This document shows positions 55,358-64,000 of a DNA stretch of 64,000 bases, one piece after another. How positions within the stretch are numbered: the stretch's first letter is position 1; every line of letters begins with the position of its first letter. The notes below the pieces were generated by a model. The model was given only the letters and a program-made list of their open reading frames with translations. It made no database searches and had not been told where the DNA came from. The DNA is taken from contig NZ_CP104991.1 in NCBI RefSeq assembly GCF_030323265.1, positions 62,001 to 126,000 on the forward strand, given 5' to 3'. The position numbers were made by a program, and so were the translations under genes. This DNA comes from Terrirhizobium terrae (GTDB lineage Bacteria; Pseudomonadota; Alphaproteobacteria; Rhizobiales; Rhizobiaceae).

Positions 55358-58300
55358 TCATCTATAGCTTTTCATCTCGTCAGGCCCGTGCGGTTTGCGA
55401 AGCAGGACAGCTTTCGGCCCACTCTCCAGAACGGGGGCCTCATTCATGCCTGTTGAGAAAACGATACCGATGTGAGGCCAGCGACGGCGCACCACATGAG
55501 CAAGCATTTCGCCAGACATACCGGGAAGACCAAGATCAGTCACCAGAACATCAACAGAGTCGTTTTCTAGGATCTCCAGCGCCGCTTCGGCGGATTCGGC
55601 TTCGAGAACTTCGTGCCCCAGCTCAACGATCATATCCGCGTCAGACATACGAATAAGCGCATTGTCTTCGACTAGCAGCATGGTAATGGGCAACCGATCG
55701 CTTGCCGAACCCTCGATCTCCCGTTGATTCCGATCGCTCGTCGCGAGAGCCTCAGCGGACACAGCCGCTTGTTTCTCGTTGTTCAGAAGGTGACGAATCT
55801 TTCGGGCCAAGGCATCGCGGGTATACGGTTTTGAGAGGAGCTGAACGCCCGGATCCAGCCGACCGCCATGCACGATCGAGTTTTCAGTATAGCCAGAGGT
55901 GAACAGGATAGCGATATTCGGAAGCCGCTCCTTTGCCTTGCGAGCAAGCTCCGCGCTCTTGAGCGTCCCTGGCATCACAACATCAGTAAACAGCATGTCG
56001 ATCGGGATGCCGCTTTCCAGAATTGTCAGGGCGGCGGCGGCATCCGAAGCCTTGAGCACACGATAGCCCAGTTCCTGCAACATTTCGACGACAGTGGCGC
56101 GAACACCCTCGTCATCCTCGGCCACCAGAATGGTCTCAGGCCCGCCCTCGACGGGACCATCCATCGTCACGACTTCCAGGTCCTCCTGGCCTGTCGACCG
56201 CGGCAGATACATCCTGATCGTCGTACCCTGCCCCACTTCGCTATAGATCTTTACATGACCGCCGGTCTGCTTGACGAAGCCATAAACCATGGATAGCCCG
56301 AGGCCCGTGCCCTTCCCTTCCGGCTTGGTCGAAAAGAATGGCTCGAAAACCTTCTCGATCAGGTCAGGCGACATACCCGTGCCGGTATCCGTGACCGACA
56401 GCGCGACGTATTGACCGGGCTCTACCTCCTGATGAAGTCTTGTATAGCTATCATCGAGATAGGCATTGCCGACTTCGATAGTGAGCTTTCCATAGCCATC
56501 CATCGCGTCGCGAGCATTGATTGCCAGATTTAGGATGGCGTTCTCGATCTGCATCGGATCGACGAGAGTGTTCCACAAGCCACCTGAGACGATCGTTTCG
56601 ACCTCGACGCCTTCGCCGATCGTCCTGCGTAACATCTCGTCCATGCCGCGGAGGAGCCGGCCAATGCTCAGCACCCGCGGATCCAGTGCCTGACGACGGC
56701 CGAAAGCAAGAAGCTGAGACGCGAGTTTTGATCCCCTATCCACACCGGCGAGCGCGTTCGAGATACGGCGTTCGGCCTGACCGTTTCCGGCCACGTCTTT
56801 CGCGAGCAGTTGCAGGTTGCCAGCGACAACCTGAAGCAGGTTGTTGAAATCGTGGGCCACGCCACCCGTCAGATTTCCGATCGCCTCCATCTTCTGCGCT
56901 TGCTGAAGCGCTGCTTCCGTAGCTTTCAGAGCCGAGGCTGCTTTGCGCTCATCCGTTACGTCGCGGCCGACCGCGTGAATGAATGCCTCATCGGGCACCG
57001 CGGTCCAGGAAATCGCCCGATAGTCACCGTCGCGGGTCTGATAGCGGTTCTCGAAAGAAAAAGTCGTTACGCCCTCGCCGAGCTTCGCCACTTCCGCAAG
57101 TGTCGAAGCTCTGTCGTCCGGATGGATGAGATCCATGAAAGAGCGCCCAATGAGGTCACCCTCCTTCCAGCCGAACACGGATTGCCATGCCGGATTGACC
57201 GCCGTGATTTTTGCATTGAAGTCAGCGACCAGCATGATGTCAGTGGAAAGCCGCCACATCCGGTCGCGGTCGGCGGTTCGCTCCGCCACGTGGCGCTCAA
57301 GCGTCTCGTTCATTTCCTGCAGGGCCTGTTCGGCTTTTCGGCGCGCGGTGATATCCTGACACACAACGGCGATCTGGCGACGCGTGGCTGGCTCTACCCG
57401 GAACGCACCGACACTGAGGATTTTGCCTGTCTCATCGAAAGGCATTTCCAGTCGTCTTGGCTCACCGGTTTCCAATACCGGCCGATAATATTCCACCCAT
57501 TTGCCAGCCTCAGTGGGAAATGCCTCCCGTACCGTTTTGCCAATCAAGCCGGAGACGCCCGAATGCCGTTTGTAGGCTTCATTGTACTCGACGTGCACAT
57601 AATCGCTCAGCGGACCGCTTGGCCCGTCGAGAAACTCGATGATGCAGAGTCCTTCATCGAGAGATGAGAACAGGCTGCGATACCGCAATTCACTCTCGCG
57701 TAGCGCCACTTCTGCATCCCGAACCTGCGTCAGGTCGAGCATCGCACCAATCATGCGTAGCGGCTTGCCTTGCTCATCCCGGATAATGTAGCCGCGATCC
57801 AGCACAGGTGCGTAGGTTCCGTCCTGACGACGAAACCGATATTCTTCGGTCCAGTCGGTTTCCGTCCCGTCGATCGCTGCGTGGATGGACTGATCAATCC
57901 GGCTGCGGTCCTCCGGATGGATGTGGTGGATCCACCACTCGCCGGTCGGCTCGACGCTTTCGAGCGGATGGCCATAGGCAGCTGTCAGCGCATCGTTCCA
58001 CAGCACATGGTTCGATGAGAAATCCCAGTCCCAGATCGCGTCATTGGTCGCGCGGCTCGCTAGCCGGTAACGCTCCTCGGTCTCATGGTGGATCAGCTCT
58101 TTCTCACGGGACTTCGTCACGTCGCGCACAGTGCCGATGAAGCGGATCGCTTTTCCACCCTCGAAAAAGGTGCGCCCCTTGGCAGCGACCCATCGAACCC
58201 GCCATCGACGACGCCTACTGTCCGGTAGGCAACGTCGTATTCGCCATTACCGTCGATGCTGATTGCAGCCTTTACAGCGGCATCGATGTCCGCCCGGTTA

Positions 58301-58878
58301 TCGGGATGCAAGCCCGTCAAGAAGGTTTCGTAGGATACGCCCGCATCTGGCGGCAGACCAAACAGTTCACGGCATCGGTCATCCCATTCGAGAACGTCGT
58401 TCACAAGGTCATAGTCAAAGGTTCCGACCCCCGTGGCCTCGAGCGCCAGCGCGAGTTTCTGTTGCGCCTTGCGAAGATGGATTTCCGACGTCCTTCTGGC
58501 GGTGACGTCACGTGCAACCCCGAGAAAGCGCAGTGGCTTGCCGTCGGTGTCCCGCTCAAATTCGCCCTTCCGGGCAATCCATTTGACCTCACCGCTATCC
58601 GCTTTGCGGATTCGATACTCTACTTCCGTCGCGGCATCCCCGGCTGCGCGAGTCTCGGGATGGGAAACGAACTGCTCATCATCGGCAAGAACCAGTGCCT
58701 CGAAGTCGGTCGCTGGGCGACTGGCTACATGATCGAGGCCGTAGAGTTTCGAAAATTCCGGGGTCGCCGAGATCATGTCGGCCTTGATATCGATGACGAA
58801 TGTACCGATGCCACCAGCCGCTTGGGCCGCGCCGAGACTTTCGGTGACGTTTCGGGTTTGGTCGTCAGATGTGTTCAC
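55358..58878 (-). pseudogene. Multi-PAS hybrid histidine kinase with two receivers, one frameshift
   Basis: From ATG 58878 on the minus strand: PAS domains (FSKLYGLDHVASRPATDFEA; WDDRCRELFGLPPDAGV), then near 58196 one base is missing (AA for AAA in the plus strand). The next frame goes on without gap (RWVAAKGRTFFEGGKAIRFI) through more PAS/PAC domains, HisKA (AIGNLTGGVAHDFNNLLQVV), HATPase (NLAINARDAMDGYGKLTIEV; GKGTGLGLSMVYGFVKQTGG), receiver 1 (ILVAEDDEGVRATVVEMLQE) and receiver 2 (MLLVEDNALIRMSDADMIVE; VTDLGLPGMSG). Restored, about 1,170 residues, no membrane segment. It resembles the convergent GAF/PAS kinase at 40976-44447 in its kinase core, so the two are probably related. Confidence 0.83.
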
Positions 58879-58988
58879 TCGTCTCTCATCCTGCTATTGC
58901 CGCAAACCTTCGTAGAGTGATCAGGCAATATCGGCAAGTTGCGATCGATACCTCCACCGTTCGAGCAAGGCACACATTTGGCACATAG

Positions 58989-59375
58989 TTACGCGCCAGG
59001 GCGGGTCATTAGTTCGATCTGGCGCAGAATGCGTGTCGGATCGAAGGGCTTTGCGATGAATTGGCTGCTCGCTGGCAAAGAAGCGTCTTCAATATGCACG
59101 CCCCCAGATGTTAGCAGGAGGACAGTCGGCGGATACCTGTCGCGGATATAGTGTGCGAGTTTCAAGCCATCCATTGACCCTGGGAGCTGTATATCCGTGA
59201 GGACGATACGGATCGTCTTTTCTTTCTCCAGGATGTCGATAGCCTCCCTCGAGTCTCCTGCCTCGAAGACGTGGTAACCCGCATCAGTGAAAAAGTCGGC
59301 CAACTCGATCCGTATGAGGACCTCGTCCTCAACGAGAAGAATAGCGTGCGTGTTAATCGGTGTTGCCTGTCCCAT
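58989..59375 (-). CDS. Single-domain response regulator next to an HWE kinase
   Basis: A 128-residue receiver: ILLVEDEVLIRIELADFFTD, phospho-Asp in IRIVLTDIQLPGSMDG, Thr/Ser in LLLTSGGVH and the conserved Lys in QFIAKPFDPTR. No output domain. It follows the HWE kinase on the same strand, its ATG two bases after the kinase stop, so they form a pair. Pairs of this kind feed the PhyR-EcfG general stress switch in alphaproteobacteria; whether this one does is inference. The start was placed at MGQATPINTHA, as the 13 residues before it are not receiver-like. Confidence 0.9.
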   Translation of the reverse strand: MGQATPINTHAILLVEDEVLIRIELADFFTDAGYHVFEAGDSREAIDILEKEKTIRIVLTDIQLPGSMDGLKLAHYIRDRYPPTVLLLTSGGVHIEDASLPASSQFIAKPFDPTRILRQIELMTRPGA

Positions 59376-59377
59376 CC

Positions 59378-60424
59378 TTAACCTTCCGCCATGCCGGCGG
59401 CCTCCAGTTCGCACTCGATCTCGAACGTGAGACCTTCGGGTCGGTAATCCATTCTCGCTTCACCTTTGAAATACGACCTCAGGGACCGCTCGATCATCGT
59501 CGAGCCGAATCCCCGCCTCATCGGCGGCATGACGAGCGGGCCGCCAATCTCCTGCCAGAGAAGTCTCAGCCGTGGCTCTCCCTGATTACCGCTTTCGATA
59601 TTCCATGTCAGCTCGACATGGCCTGTCGCATTCGACAGAGCCCCGTATTTGGCCGCATTTGTCGCCAGCTCGTGTAAGGCGAGAGCGAACGCCAGCGCGC
59701 CGCGGGGGTTCAGCGTGAGAGGCGGACCGTCCACCCTGATGCGGTTGCCGATCTCACCGTGTGGCCCGAGCACCTGGGTGATCATCGCCATCATGTCGGC
59801 AGAAGCCCAAGAGTTCGCTGTCAGGACCGTCGTGGCGTCGCCGAGCGCGACCAGGCGCGCGGACAGCGCGGTATTGGCGGACGCAAGGTCGTGCGACTGG
59901 CGAAGCGTCTGCGAGACGATGGACTGGACGACCGCAAGGACGTTCTTCAGCCGGTGGCTGAGTTCGTCGTTCAAGAGAAGCTGCTGGGCTTCGGCCTGCT
60001 TAAGGACCTCGTTGGTTTCGGCGTGTTGTCTCGCGAGCCGTCGGTATCTTGCGAAGGCCGAGCGCAACTCCGCCGAGAGCCAAGCGAGTGCCGCAGTGAC
60101 GACAAGAAACAGGATGCTTCCGGCCCATTGAGGTCCTGACATCCAGAGATCGTTTTCGAGGCTGCCGATGGTGAAGGCGGCCACGGTGGTGGAGAGGATA
60201 CTCGCGTAGATGCCAGCACCTCGTCCTAGTACGAGACCGAACAGCACAATGAACGGGATGAAGAAGAGCCAGGGAAGTAGGCCTGTGATGAACAGGGAGC
60301 GGAAAACGCCGACGGCGATGACAGTGGCGGTCACGACCAGAAAGCGGTGGAACGCCGCGATCTGGTGCTGAAGCGACCACTCGAGGAGAGCGTCAAGCGA
60401 CGGCGTTGTTCTGTGATGAGGCAT
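59378..60424 (-). CDS. HWE-type sensor histidine kinase, membrane-bound
   Basis: A 348-residue kinase: four hydrophobic helices in the first 120 residues (FLVVTATVIAVGVFRSLFIT; GAGIYASILSTTVAAFTIGS), resembling the DUF4118/KdpD-type membrane anchor, then an HWE dimerisation domain with phospho-His (LLNDELSHRLKNVLAVVQSI), an HALHE-like ALALHELATNAAKYGALSNA, WQEIGGPLVMPP and a GFGSTMIERSL end. HWE kinases lack the usual F box and often control general stress. It is paired with the receiver downstream. Intact. Confidence 0.9.
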   Translation of the reverse strand: MPHHRTTPSLDALLEWSLQHQIAAFHRFLVVTATVIAVGVFRSLFITGLLPWLFFIPFIVLFGLVLGRGAGIYASILSTTVAAFTIGSLENDLWMSGPQWAGSILFLVVTAALAWLSAELRSAFARYRRLARQHAETNEVLKQAEAQQLLLNDELSHRLKNVLAVVQSIVSQTLRQSHDLASANTALSARLVALGDATTVLTANSWASADMMAMITQVLGPHGEIGNRIRVDGPPLTLNPRGALAFALALHELATNAAKYGALSNATGHVELTWNIESGNQGEPRLRLLWQEIGGPLVMPPMRRGFGSTMIERSLRSYFKGEARMDYRPEGLTFEIECELEAAGMAEG

Positions 60425-60462
60425 ACGTAGGTCGGAACTCCGGGTATCGGAAAGGGAAAGTG

Positions 60463-60642
60463 TCAGTTGACGCCCCTGTCGGTGTCCGGCGACCCGGCTG
60501 GCTTTGTCGGTGTGGACACAGAAACGGGATCGCTAGCCGGAAAGGTTTCCTTGAGGCCTTCGTCCAGCTTCTCTTCCTTGGACTTCCTGCTCTCGGCAGC
60601 CTTCTCAGCCTCTACGGATTTCACGGCTTCGAACTTGGGCAT
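60463..60642 (-). CDS. Small rhizobial protein with DEGLKETFPASDP motif (59 aa)
   Basis: Fifty-nine residues: a charged helix (MPKFEAVKSVEAEKAAESRK) and the motif LDEGLKETFPASDPVSVST, which I recall from many small rhizobial stress proteins of unknown function. A ribosome site (AGGAGAG) precedes the ATG at 60642. It is 10 bases downstream of the next gene (60653) on the same strand, so both are co-transcribed. Confidence 0.7.
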   Translation of the reverse strand: MPKFEAVKSVEAEKAAESRKSKEEKLDEGLKETFPASDPVSVSTPTKPAGSPDTDRGVN

Positions 60643-60652
60643 GGCTCTCTCC

Positions 60653-60931
60653 TCACAGGAAGCGGCGGTTGACTTCGTTGCTGATCATCGGGATCGCAAC
60701 AGCTGTGGCGGTCGGGAGCCTGAAAGCCTGGATCAGCTTGCCGAGCGCGAACGTCTTGCCGACAGTGGCCGCAATACGGAGCCACGAATGTGGGTCTCTG
60801 ACAGCGAAGTCGACATCGGACCGGTTGTGGATTTCCGCCAGCTTGTCCTTGAGGTCGGCGACCTCGGCGCGTAGACGTCGCACTTCCTCCATGGCGGCCT
60901 TCTCGGCTGTGGTCTTGCTTTGCGGGGCCAT
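60653..60931 (-). CDS. Small protein with coiled coil and C-terminal helix (92 aa)
   Basis: Ninety-two residues. The first half is a charged coiled coil (MEEVRRLRAEVADLKDKLAE); the second half is hydrophobic (LRIAATVGKTFALGKLIQAF; TATAVAIPMISNEVNRRFL), consistent with membrane association, a little like the ElaB/DUF883 stress proteins that bind ribosomes at the inner membrane. It precedes the DEGLKETFPASDP gene on the same strand. Confidence 0.6.
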   Translation of the reverse strand: MAPQSKTTAEKAAMEEVRRLRAEVADLKDKLAEIHNRSDVDFAVRDPHSWLRIAATVGKTFALGKLIQAFRLPTATAVAIPMISNEVNRRFL

Positions 60932-61098
60932 TCTTATTCCTTGTATTCAGCGAAGTAACGGCCAGCCGCGGAAAAAGATGCACGGGCATCGACGGAATAT
61001 CCACTGCACACCCACAGGACACACAGGCTGTCCCGAAGATGTTCATTGAAGACCGTGCTATCCAGCACACGCCGTTAGAGTTATCAGGTCAGCTTCGC

Positions 61099-61646
61099 TC
61101 ACGTCACCTTCGTGAACAGGGATTTCCGCGAGACGACCTTGCCTGCGGTCACGAACGACCCGTCGCCGATGTAGTGCAGCGTTTCGGGATGCGCGGGCCG
61201 CTCGGCGACTCGGGCTTTCACGATCTCGAAGACGAAGAAGTTGCGGCTGTCCACGAGAGCGTCGTCATGGACTTTGCACTCGAAACACGCATGGCATTCA
61301 GCGATCCCGCGCGCGCCTACTTTGACGCTTTCCGTCTTCGTCAGCCCAAACTCCTCGAACTTGTCCACGCTGCCGCCGTCGCAGTTGCCGATGCGCGAGA
61401 CGGTTTCGATCATGTCGGCCGTGGGGAGATTGACGACGCATTCGCCGCTTTCGAGGATCATGTGATGGCTGTGATTACCGCGCGAGATCATCGCGCCCCA
61501 AAGTGATGGCGCAAACTCGAGGATGGTGTGCCAGCCGAGCGTCATAATGTTGTCCTGGCCCTGCCACCGCGAAGAGATCAGAACTACGGGACCGGGTTCG
61601 AGATAGCGCCGGACGTCGGAGGCAGGGAAATCTGTTTTTTGCTCAT
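61099..61646 (-). pseudogene. Flavin reductase family protein, one-base frameshift near start
   Basis: The main frame reads ISSRWQGQDNIMTLGWHTIL, then APSLWGAMISRGNHSHHMIL and VNLPTADMIETVSRIGNCDG, the FMN-binding barrel of the flavin reductase/RutF-like family. The start MSKK lies at 61646 in another frame; adding one A to the run of six (61635-61640, T on the plus strand) gives MSKKTDFPASDVRRYLEPGP and joins the halves. The restored protein has 183 residues, a normal length. It would reduce flavin or accept it as cofactor. Without correction, a shortened protein from ATG 61545 (148 residues) lacks the first strand. Confidence 0.75.
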
Positions 61647-61669
61647 TGCCAGAGAATGAATCGACGGGC

Positions 61670-61878
61670 GATCGGGTTCCGGAATGGTAGCTTTGACCTT
61701 CCTCGGTCTGCGGCGCGACGATGGTGCAGACCCCTCGGGACGGTAGTCAAGCTTCCACAGAGCGCCAGCGCCGAGACCTAACTCGATCAGCCGCGTGCCG
61801 AAATTCCGACGCGCTCGTTGCTCCACGGCTGGCCCGCCGCTCCCCGCCCAGCGTAAGGTAAGCAAATCCGGCGCGTCA
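61670..61878 (-). pseudogene. C-terminal remnant of an HWE-type histidine kinase
   Basis: Directly after the NTF2-like gene the minus strand reads APDLLTLRWAGSGGPAVEQR, then RRNFGTRLIELGLGAGALWK and LDYRPEG, followed by a frameshift into CTIVAPQTEEGQ. This is the ATPase C-terminus of HWE kinases (WxESGGP; GFGxxLI). The kinase start and catalytic His are gone, so it is a relic. Confidence 0.5.
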
Positions 61879-61879
61879 C

Positions 61880-62227
61880 CTATGGTGTCGTCTGCTGGTG
61901 CTGTATGATACGCCACTCCTCGTGGGCGACGCGCCGTATCGTCGACGTGCAATACGCCCCGGTTGCCTTGCCATCCTCCATAGACGCCGAAACCCGGTAG
62001 GCTACAACGATCAAACCTTCCTGCGGCCGATAGACCTGTCGCTCTGAGAAACTGACTTTTGCCCAGCGATTGAGCTTCGACATCTCCGCTTTCGCCTTCG
62101 AGCCAACCACGACGTAAGGCGCTGCGGGAACGACAAAAAGCGCCTCGTCGTCAATGACCTTGTCAAAGTTGGACGGACCGCTTAACCAGACGCTTTCCTC
62201 GAAGTCCCACACCCGGCTATCTTCCAT
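61880..62227 (-). CDS. NTF2-like (DUF4440-type) protein
   Basis: A 115-residue protein with the cone-shaped NTF2-like pattern: ESVWLSGPSNFDKVIDDEAL at the start, VVVGSKAKAEMS, an RQVYRPQEGLIVVAYRVSAS strand and HEEWRIIQHQQT at the end. Members are small enzymes or binding proteins; no substrate can be told. The ATG at 62227 lies inside the end of the NmrA-like gene (11-base overlap), so the two are translationally coupled. Confidence 0.8.
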   Translation of the reverse strand: MEDSRVWDFEESVWLSGPSNFDKVIDDEALFVVPAAPYVVVGSKAKAEMSKLNRWAKVSFSERQVYRPQEGLIVVAYRVSASMEDGKATGAYCTSTIRRVAHEEWRIIQHQQTTP

Positions 62228-63076
62228 TCTGTTTCTCCAATGTCGATTTGAAGTGCTGTTCGAGCGTGACTTCCCCACGGATCGGATCATCGGGAAGTTC
62301 GGAACCCTGATCGAGAGAAGCGAGCATCATGTTGGTAAAGGCCTGCGCCGCTTCGTCGGAAAATCCCTGCCTGAGATAACTGGCGTTTATGCCGTCGCGC
62401 GGTATGCGCTCGAGATGAACATGCCGGCCGAGGGTATCTGACAAGATTGCGGCAACATCCGCGGAGCTGTATCTGCGCGGCCCTTCGACGTAGCTGACGC
62501 CGACATCGTCGATGGCACTCGTCAGTCTGGCAACGACGCCATTCCCGAGGTCGATCGGGGCATCACGAGGTTTTCTGGGAAGGGTGTGGATAGCTCGCCC
62601 TTCTTCGCGGGTTCGATTAGCATGTCAATATTAGTGAAGTAATATGCGCCCCGATTGACCGCCATCGCAACGCCGGTCGCCTTGATCTGCCTTTCGAATT
62701 TCCAGAGCACGGAGAGATCGCCGATGGCGTGGCCTTCCTGTGCGCCGTAGGTCGAGACCACCATGACCTTTTCGAGCCCCGAACCTTCGACCGCATCCGC
62801 TATGGAATTCGCCGTCCGCAGTTCCTCAGTATTCGTATCCGTCGTAGGGGGCGCTTGCGGAACGAGCAGGAACGCTCGCTTCCCTCTCCTGAAGACATCT
62901 CGAAGGGCGTCCGTATCCTTGAGGTCCACCGCAACGCCTTCGACCTCGCCGCCCGTGATAGAATGCGCCTTCTCGTTGTCGTGCGTCACCGCAAGAACAT
63001 TCTCGTTTGACGCCTTGAGACTTTGGACCACCTGCGAGCCGATGTTTCCGGTTGCTGCGAGAACAATGCAGGTCAA
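62217..63076 (-). pseudogene. NmrA-family NAD(P)-binding protein, one frameshift
   Basis: From ATG 63076: TCIVLAATGNIGSQVVQSLK (Rossmann motif GxxGxxG variant), VDLKDTDALRDVFRRGKRAF, VMVVSTYGAQEGHAIGDLSV. Near 62560 one base is wrong; the other frame continues PRDAPIDLGNGVVARLTSAI, DVGVSYVEGPRRYSSADVAA and RIPRDGINASYLRQGFSDEA to the stop at 62217. The restored protein has about 286 residues, normal for NmrA/HSCARG-type redox-sensing or oxidoreductase proteins. It heads a minus-strand cluster with the NTF2-like and flavin reductase genes. Confidence 0.82.
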
Positions 63077-63397
63077 TTCCTCTCGTCTCCCTTACCACGT
63101 TCTGGGGGCGAGATCGCGGCGGACGGGTTGGGCACTCGCCTGGCATTTCGTTGCCCGCAACGAGAAACCGGAAAAACCGTTGCGTCTGCCATCCCCGTCG
63201 CGTCCGTTGACACGCCGCGATCTCGCAAGGCTAACCATTGGACTGCGGGATCGTTGCGACACAGATCGCGCAAGCAGGTCCGACGCGACGAAGCACCCTA
63301 CTGACGGATGACAACTCTCTCGGGAACTCCAGCGCCCGTTAAGGAACGATCGGCTCCCGGTCGGGTTTAACCTCGTCATAAAAGGGAGGAAAAACCC
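63077..63397. other. Divergent intergenic region with a stress promoter
   Basis: Separates the NmrA-like gene from the hydrolase gene. Besides the EcfG-type promoter in the next entry nothing is recognised. Confidence 0.5.
63343..63367 (+). promoter_or_regulatory. Possible EcfG-type promoter of the hydrolase gene
   Basis: GGAAC (63343-63347), 18 bases, TT (63366-63367), ending 30 bases before the ATG at 63398. The -10 reads GGTT rather than CGTT. Confidence 0.45.
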
Positions 63398-64000
63398 ATG
63401 GCATTCATCGAGGCGAAAGACGGCGTCCAGCTCCACGTCAAAGACGTGGGAACCGGTCATCCTGTGGTGCTGATCCACGGTTGGCCTTTGACGGGGGATA
63501 TGTTCGAATACCAGACGCTGGCGCTTCTTGAGGCGGGCTATCGAGTGATCACCTACGACCGCCGTGGATTCGGCCAGTCCGGACATCCCGCCGACACCTA
63601 CAATTATGACGTCTTCGCAGACGATCTCGGCGCGGTGCTGGAGGGTCTCGATCTCCAGGAGGCGCATCTGGTCGGCTTCTCGATGGGTGGCGGCGAGATT
63701 GCCCGCTACCTATCGCGCCATGGGACCGCGCGTGTCGCCAAGGCTGTGCTGGTTTCGTCTGTCGTCCCGTATCTGTTGAAGGACAGCTCCAACCCGGATG
63801 GTGTCGATTCCAGTGTCTTTGTCGACATGAAGCAGCAAGTCCGTGAGGATCGTTTCGCCTTTCTGCAGAGCTTTGCGAAGACCTTCTATGGTGTCGGTCT
63901 CGTTAGCAAGCCCGTCAGCCAGGGCGTGCTCGACTGGTCGTTCGTCCTTGGTGTCATGGCGAGCCCGAAAGCCACCATCGACTGCATTGATGCTTTTGGT
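63398..64000 (+). CDS. Alpha/beta hydrolase, chloroperoxidase-like, runs off the window
   Basis: At least 201 residues with the 3' end missing. HPVVLIHGWPLTGDMFEYQT holds the oxyanion motif, RVITYDRRGFGQSGHPAD is the conserved strand-loop, and LVGFSMGGGEIARYLSRHG carries the catalytic Ser near residue 97. This set (with SMGGGE and the later VVPYLLKDSSNPDGV) is that of cofactor-free haloperoxidase/arylesterase-like hydrolases, which act on esters and can make peracids. The catalytic Asp and His lie further on. A strong ribosome site (GGGAGGA) precedes the ATG, and an EcfG-type promoter lies upstream. Confidence 0.88.
   Translation, partial: MAFIEAKDGVQLHVKDVGTGHPVVLIHGWPLTGDMFEYQTLALLEAGYRVITYDRRGFGQSGHPADTYNYDVFADDLGAVLEGLDLQEAHLVGFSMGGGEIARYLSRHGTARVAKAVLVSSVVPYLLKDSSNPDGVDSSVFVDMKQQVREDRFAFLQSFAKTFYGVGLVSKPVSQGVLDWSFVLGVMASPKATIDCIDAFG

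Noticed and set aside
63301..63345. GGAAC-N9-CGTT as a second stress promoter
   Set aside because: Spacing of nine bases is far too short for the EcfG pattern.
1..64000. CRISPR array, rRNA, tRNA, replication or conjugation genes
   Set aside because: Looked for on both strands; no repeat-spacer pattern and no rep, tra or trb motifs were seen.

Overview
The window looks like an accessory plasmid, or a plasmid-derived island, from a member of the Rhizobiaceae (Rhizobium, Agrobacterium or a close relative). The reasons are high-GC alphaproteobacterial codon use; several families found mainly in Rhizobiales (DUF1419, DUF982, a DUF768-like protein); two alphaproteobacterial LexA boxes (GTTC-N7-GTTC); and several GGAAC-N18-TT sites of the EcfG/RpoE2 general-stress type. 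I see no replication genes, rRNA, tRNA or CRISPR array, so plasmid location is inferred from gene content.

Layout. 1-10.3 kb: plasmid housekeeping and junk, with an edge-truncated ArdC-like antirestriction protein, a single-chain nucleotidyltransferase-HEPN protein beside an IS66 remnant, a decayed DUF1419 gene, a DUF3991/TOPRIM protein, a broken J-domain protein and a lytic transglycosylase. 10.3-14.4 kb: DNA-damage block with an SRAP (YedK) protein, then a LexA-box promoter ahead of a small unknown protein, DNA polymerase IV, a DEDDh exonuclease, a small unknown protein and a 2H phosphoesterase/LigT-like protein. 14.7-25.7 kb: redox and detoxification block with Ohr, an OmpR/EnvZ-type pair, two alpha/beta hydrolases, a frameshifted DipZ (CcdA plus thioredoxin), an ABC-F ATPase and a LysR regulator divergent from a frameshifted aldehyde dehydrogenase. 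25.8-29.1 kb: a Fic remnant, a DUF2461 gene behind a second LexA box, an SDR pseudogene and small stress-type genes. 29.5-44.4 kb: a large signalling island with a CHASE3/GAF hybrid kinase, stand-alone CheR and CheB, a REC-HK-REC kinase, a LOV blue-light protein, a CheB-CheR-PAS-kinase fusion with its own receiver protein, and a convergent GAF/PAS hybrid kinase. 45-55.3 kb: small lipoproteins and membrane peptides, VapBC, an orphan terminator that suggests a small RNA, an SDR, decayed GFA and aldo/keto reductase genes, and a LysR/metallo-hydrolase pair. 55.3-64 kb: a PAS-rich hybrid kinase, an HWE kinase with its single-domain receiver, small stress peptides, and a flavin reductase/NTF2-like/NmrA cluster ending in an edge-truncated alpha/beta hydrolase.

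How it fits together. The main themes are stress sensing (many kinases, EcfG-type promoters, a LOV sensor), DNA-damage tolerance under LexA, and peroxide/aldehyde/thiol detoxification. A caution runs through the window: at least twelve long genes are broken by single-base indels, most of which look like a homopolymer one base too short. That is the signature of uncorrected sequencing error, although some losses (IS66, Fic, GFA, DUF1419, aldo/keto reductase) are clearly real decay. Frameshifted genes below are therefore given as one locus each, with the reading that restores the family.
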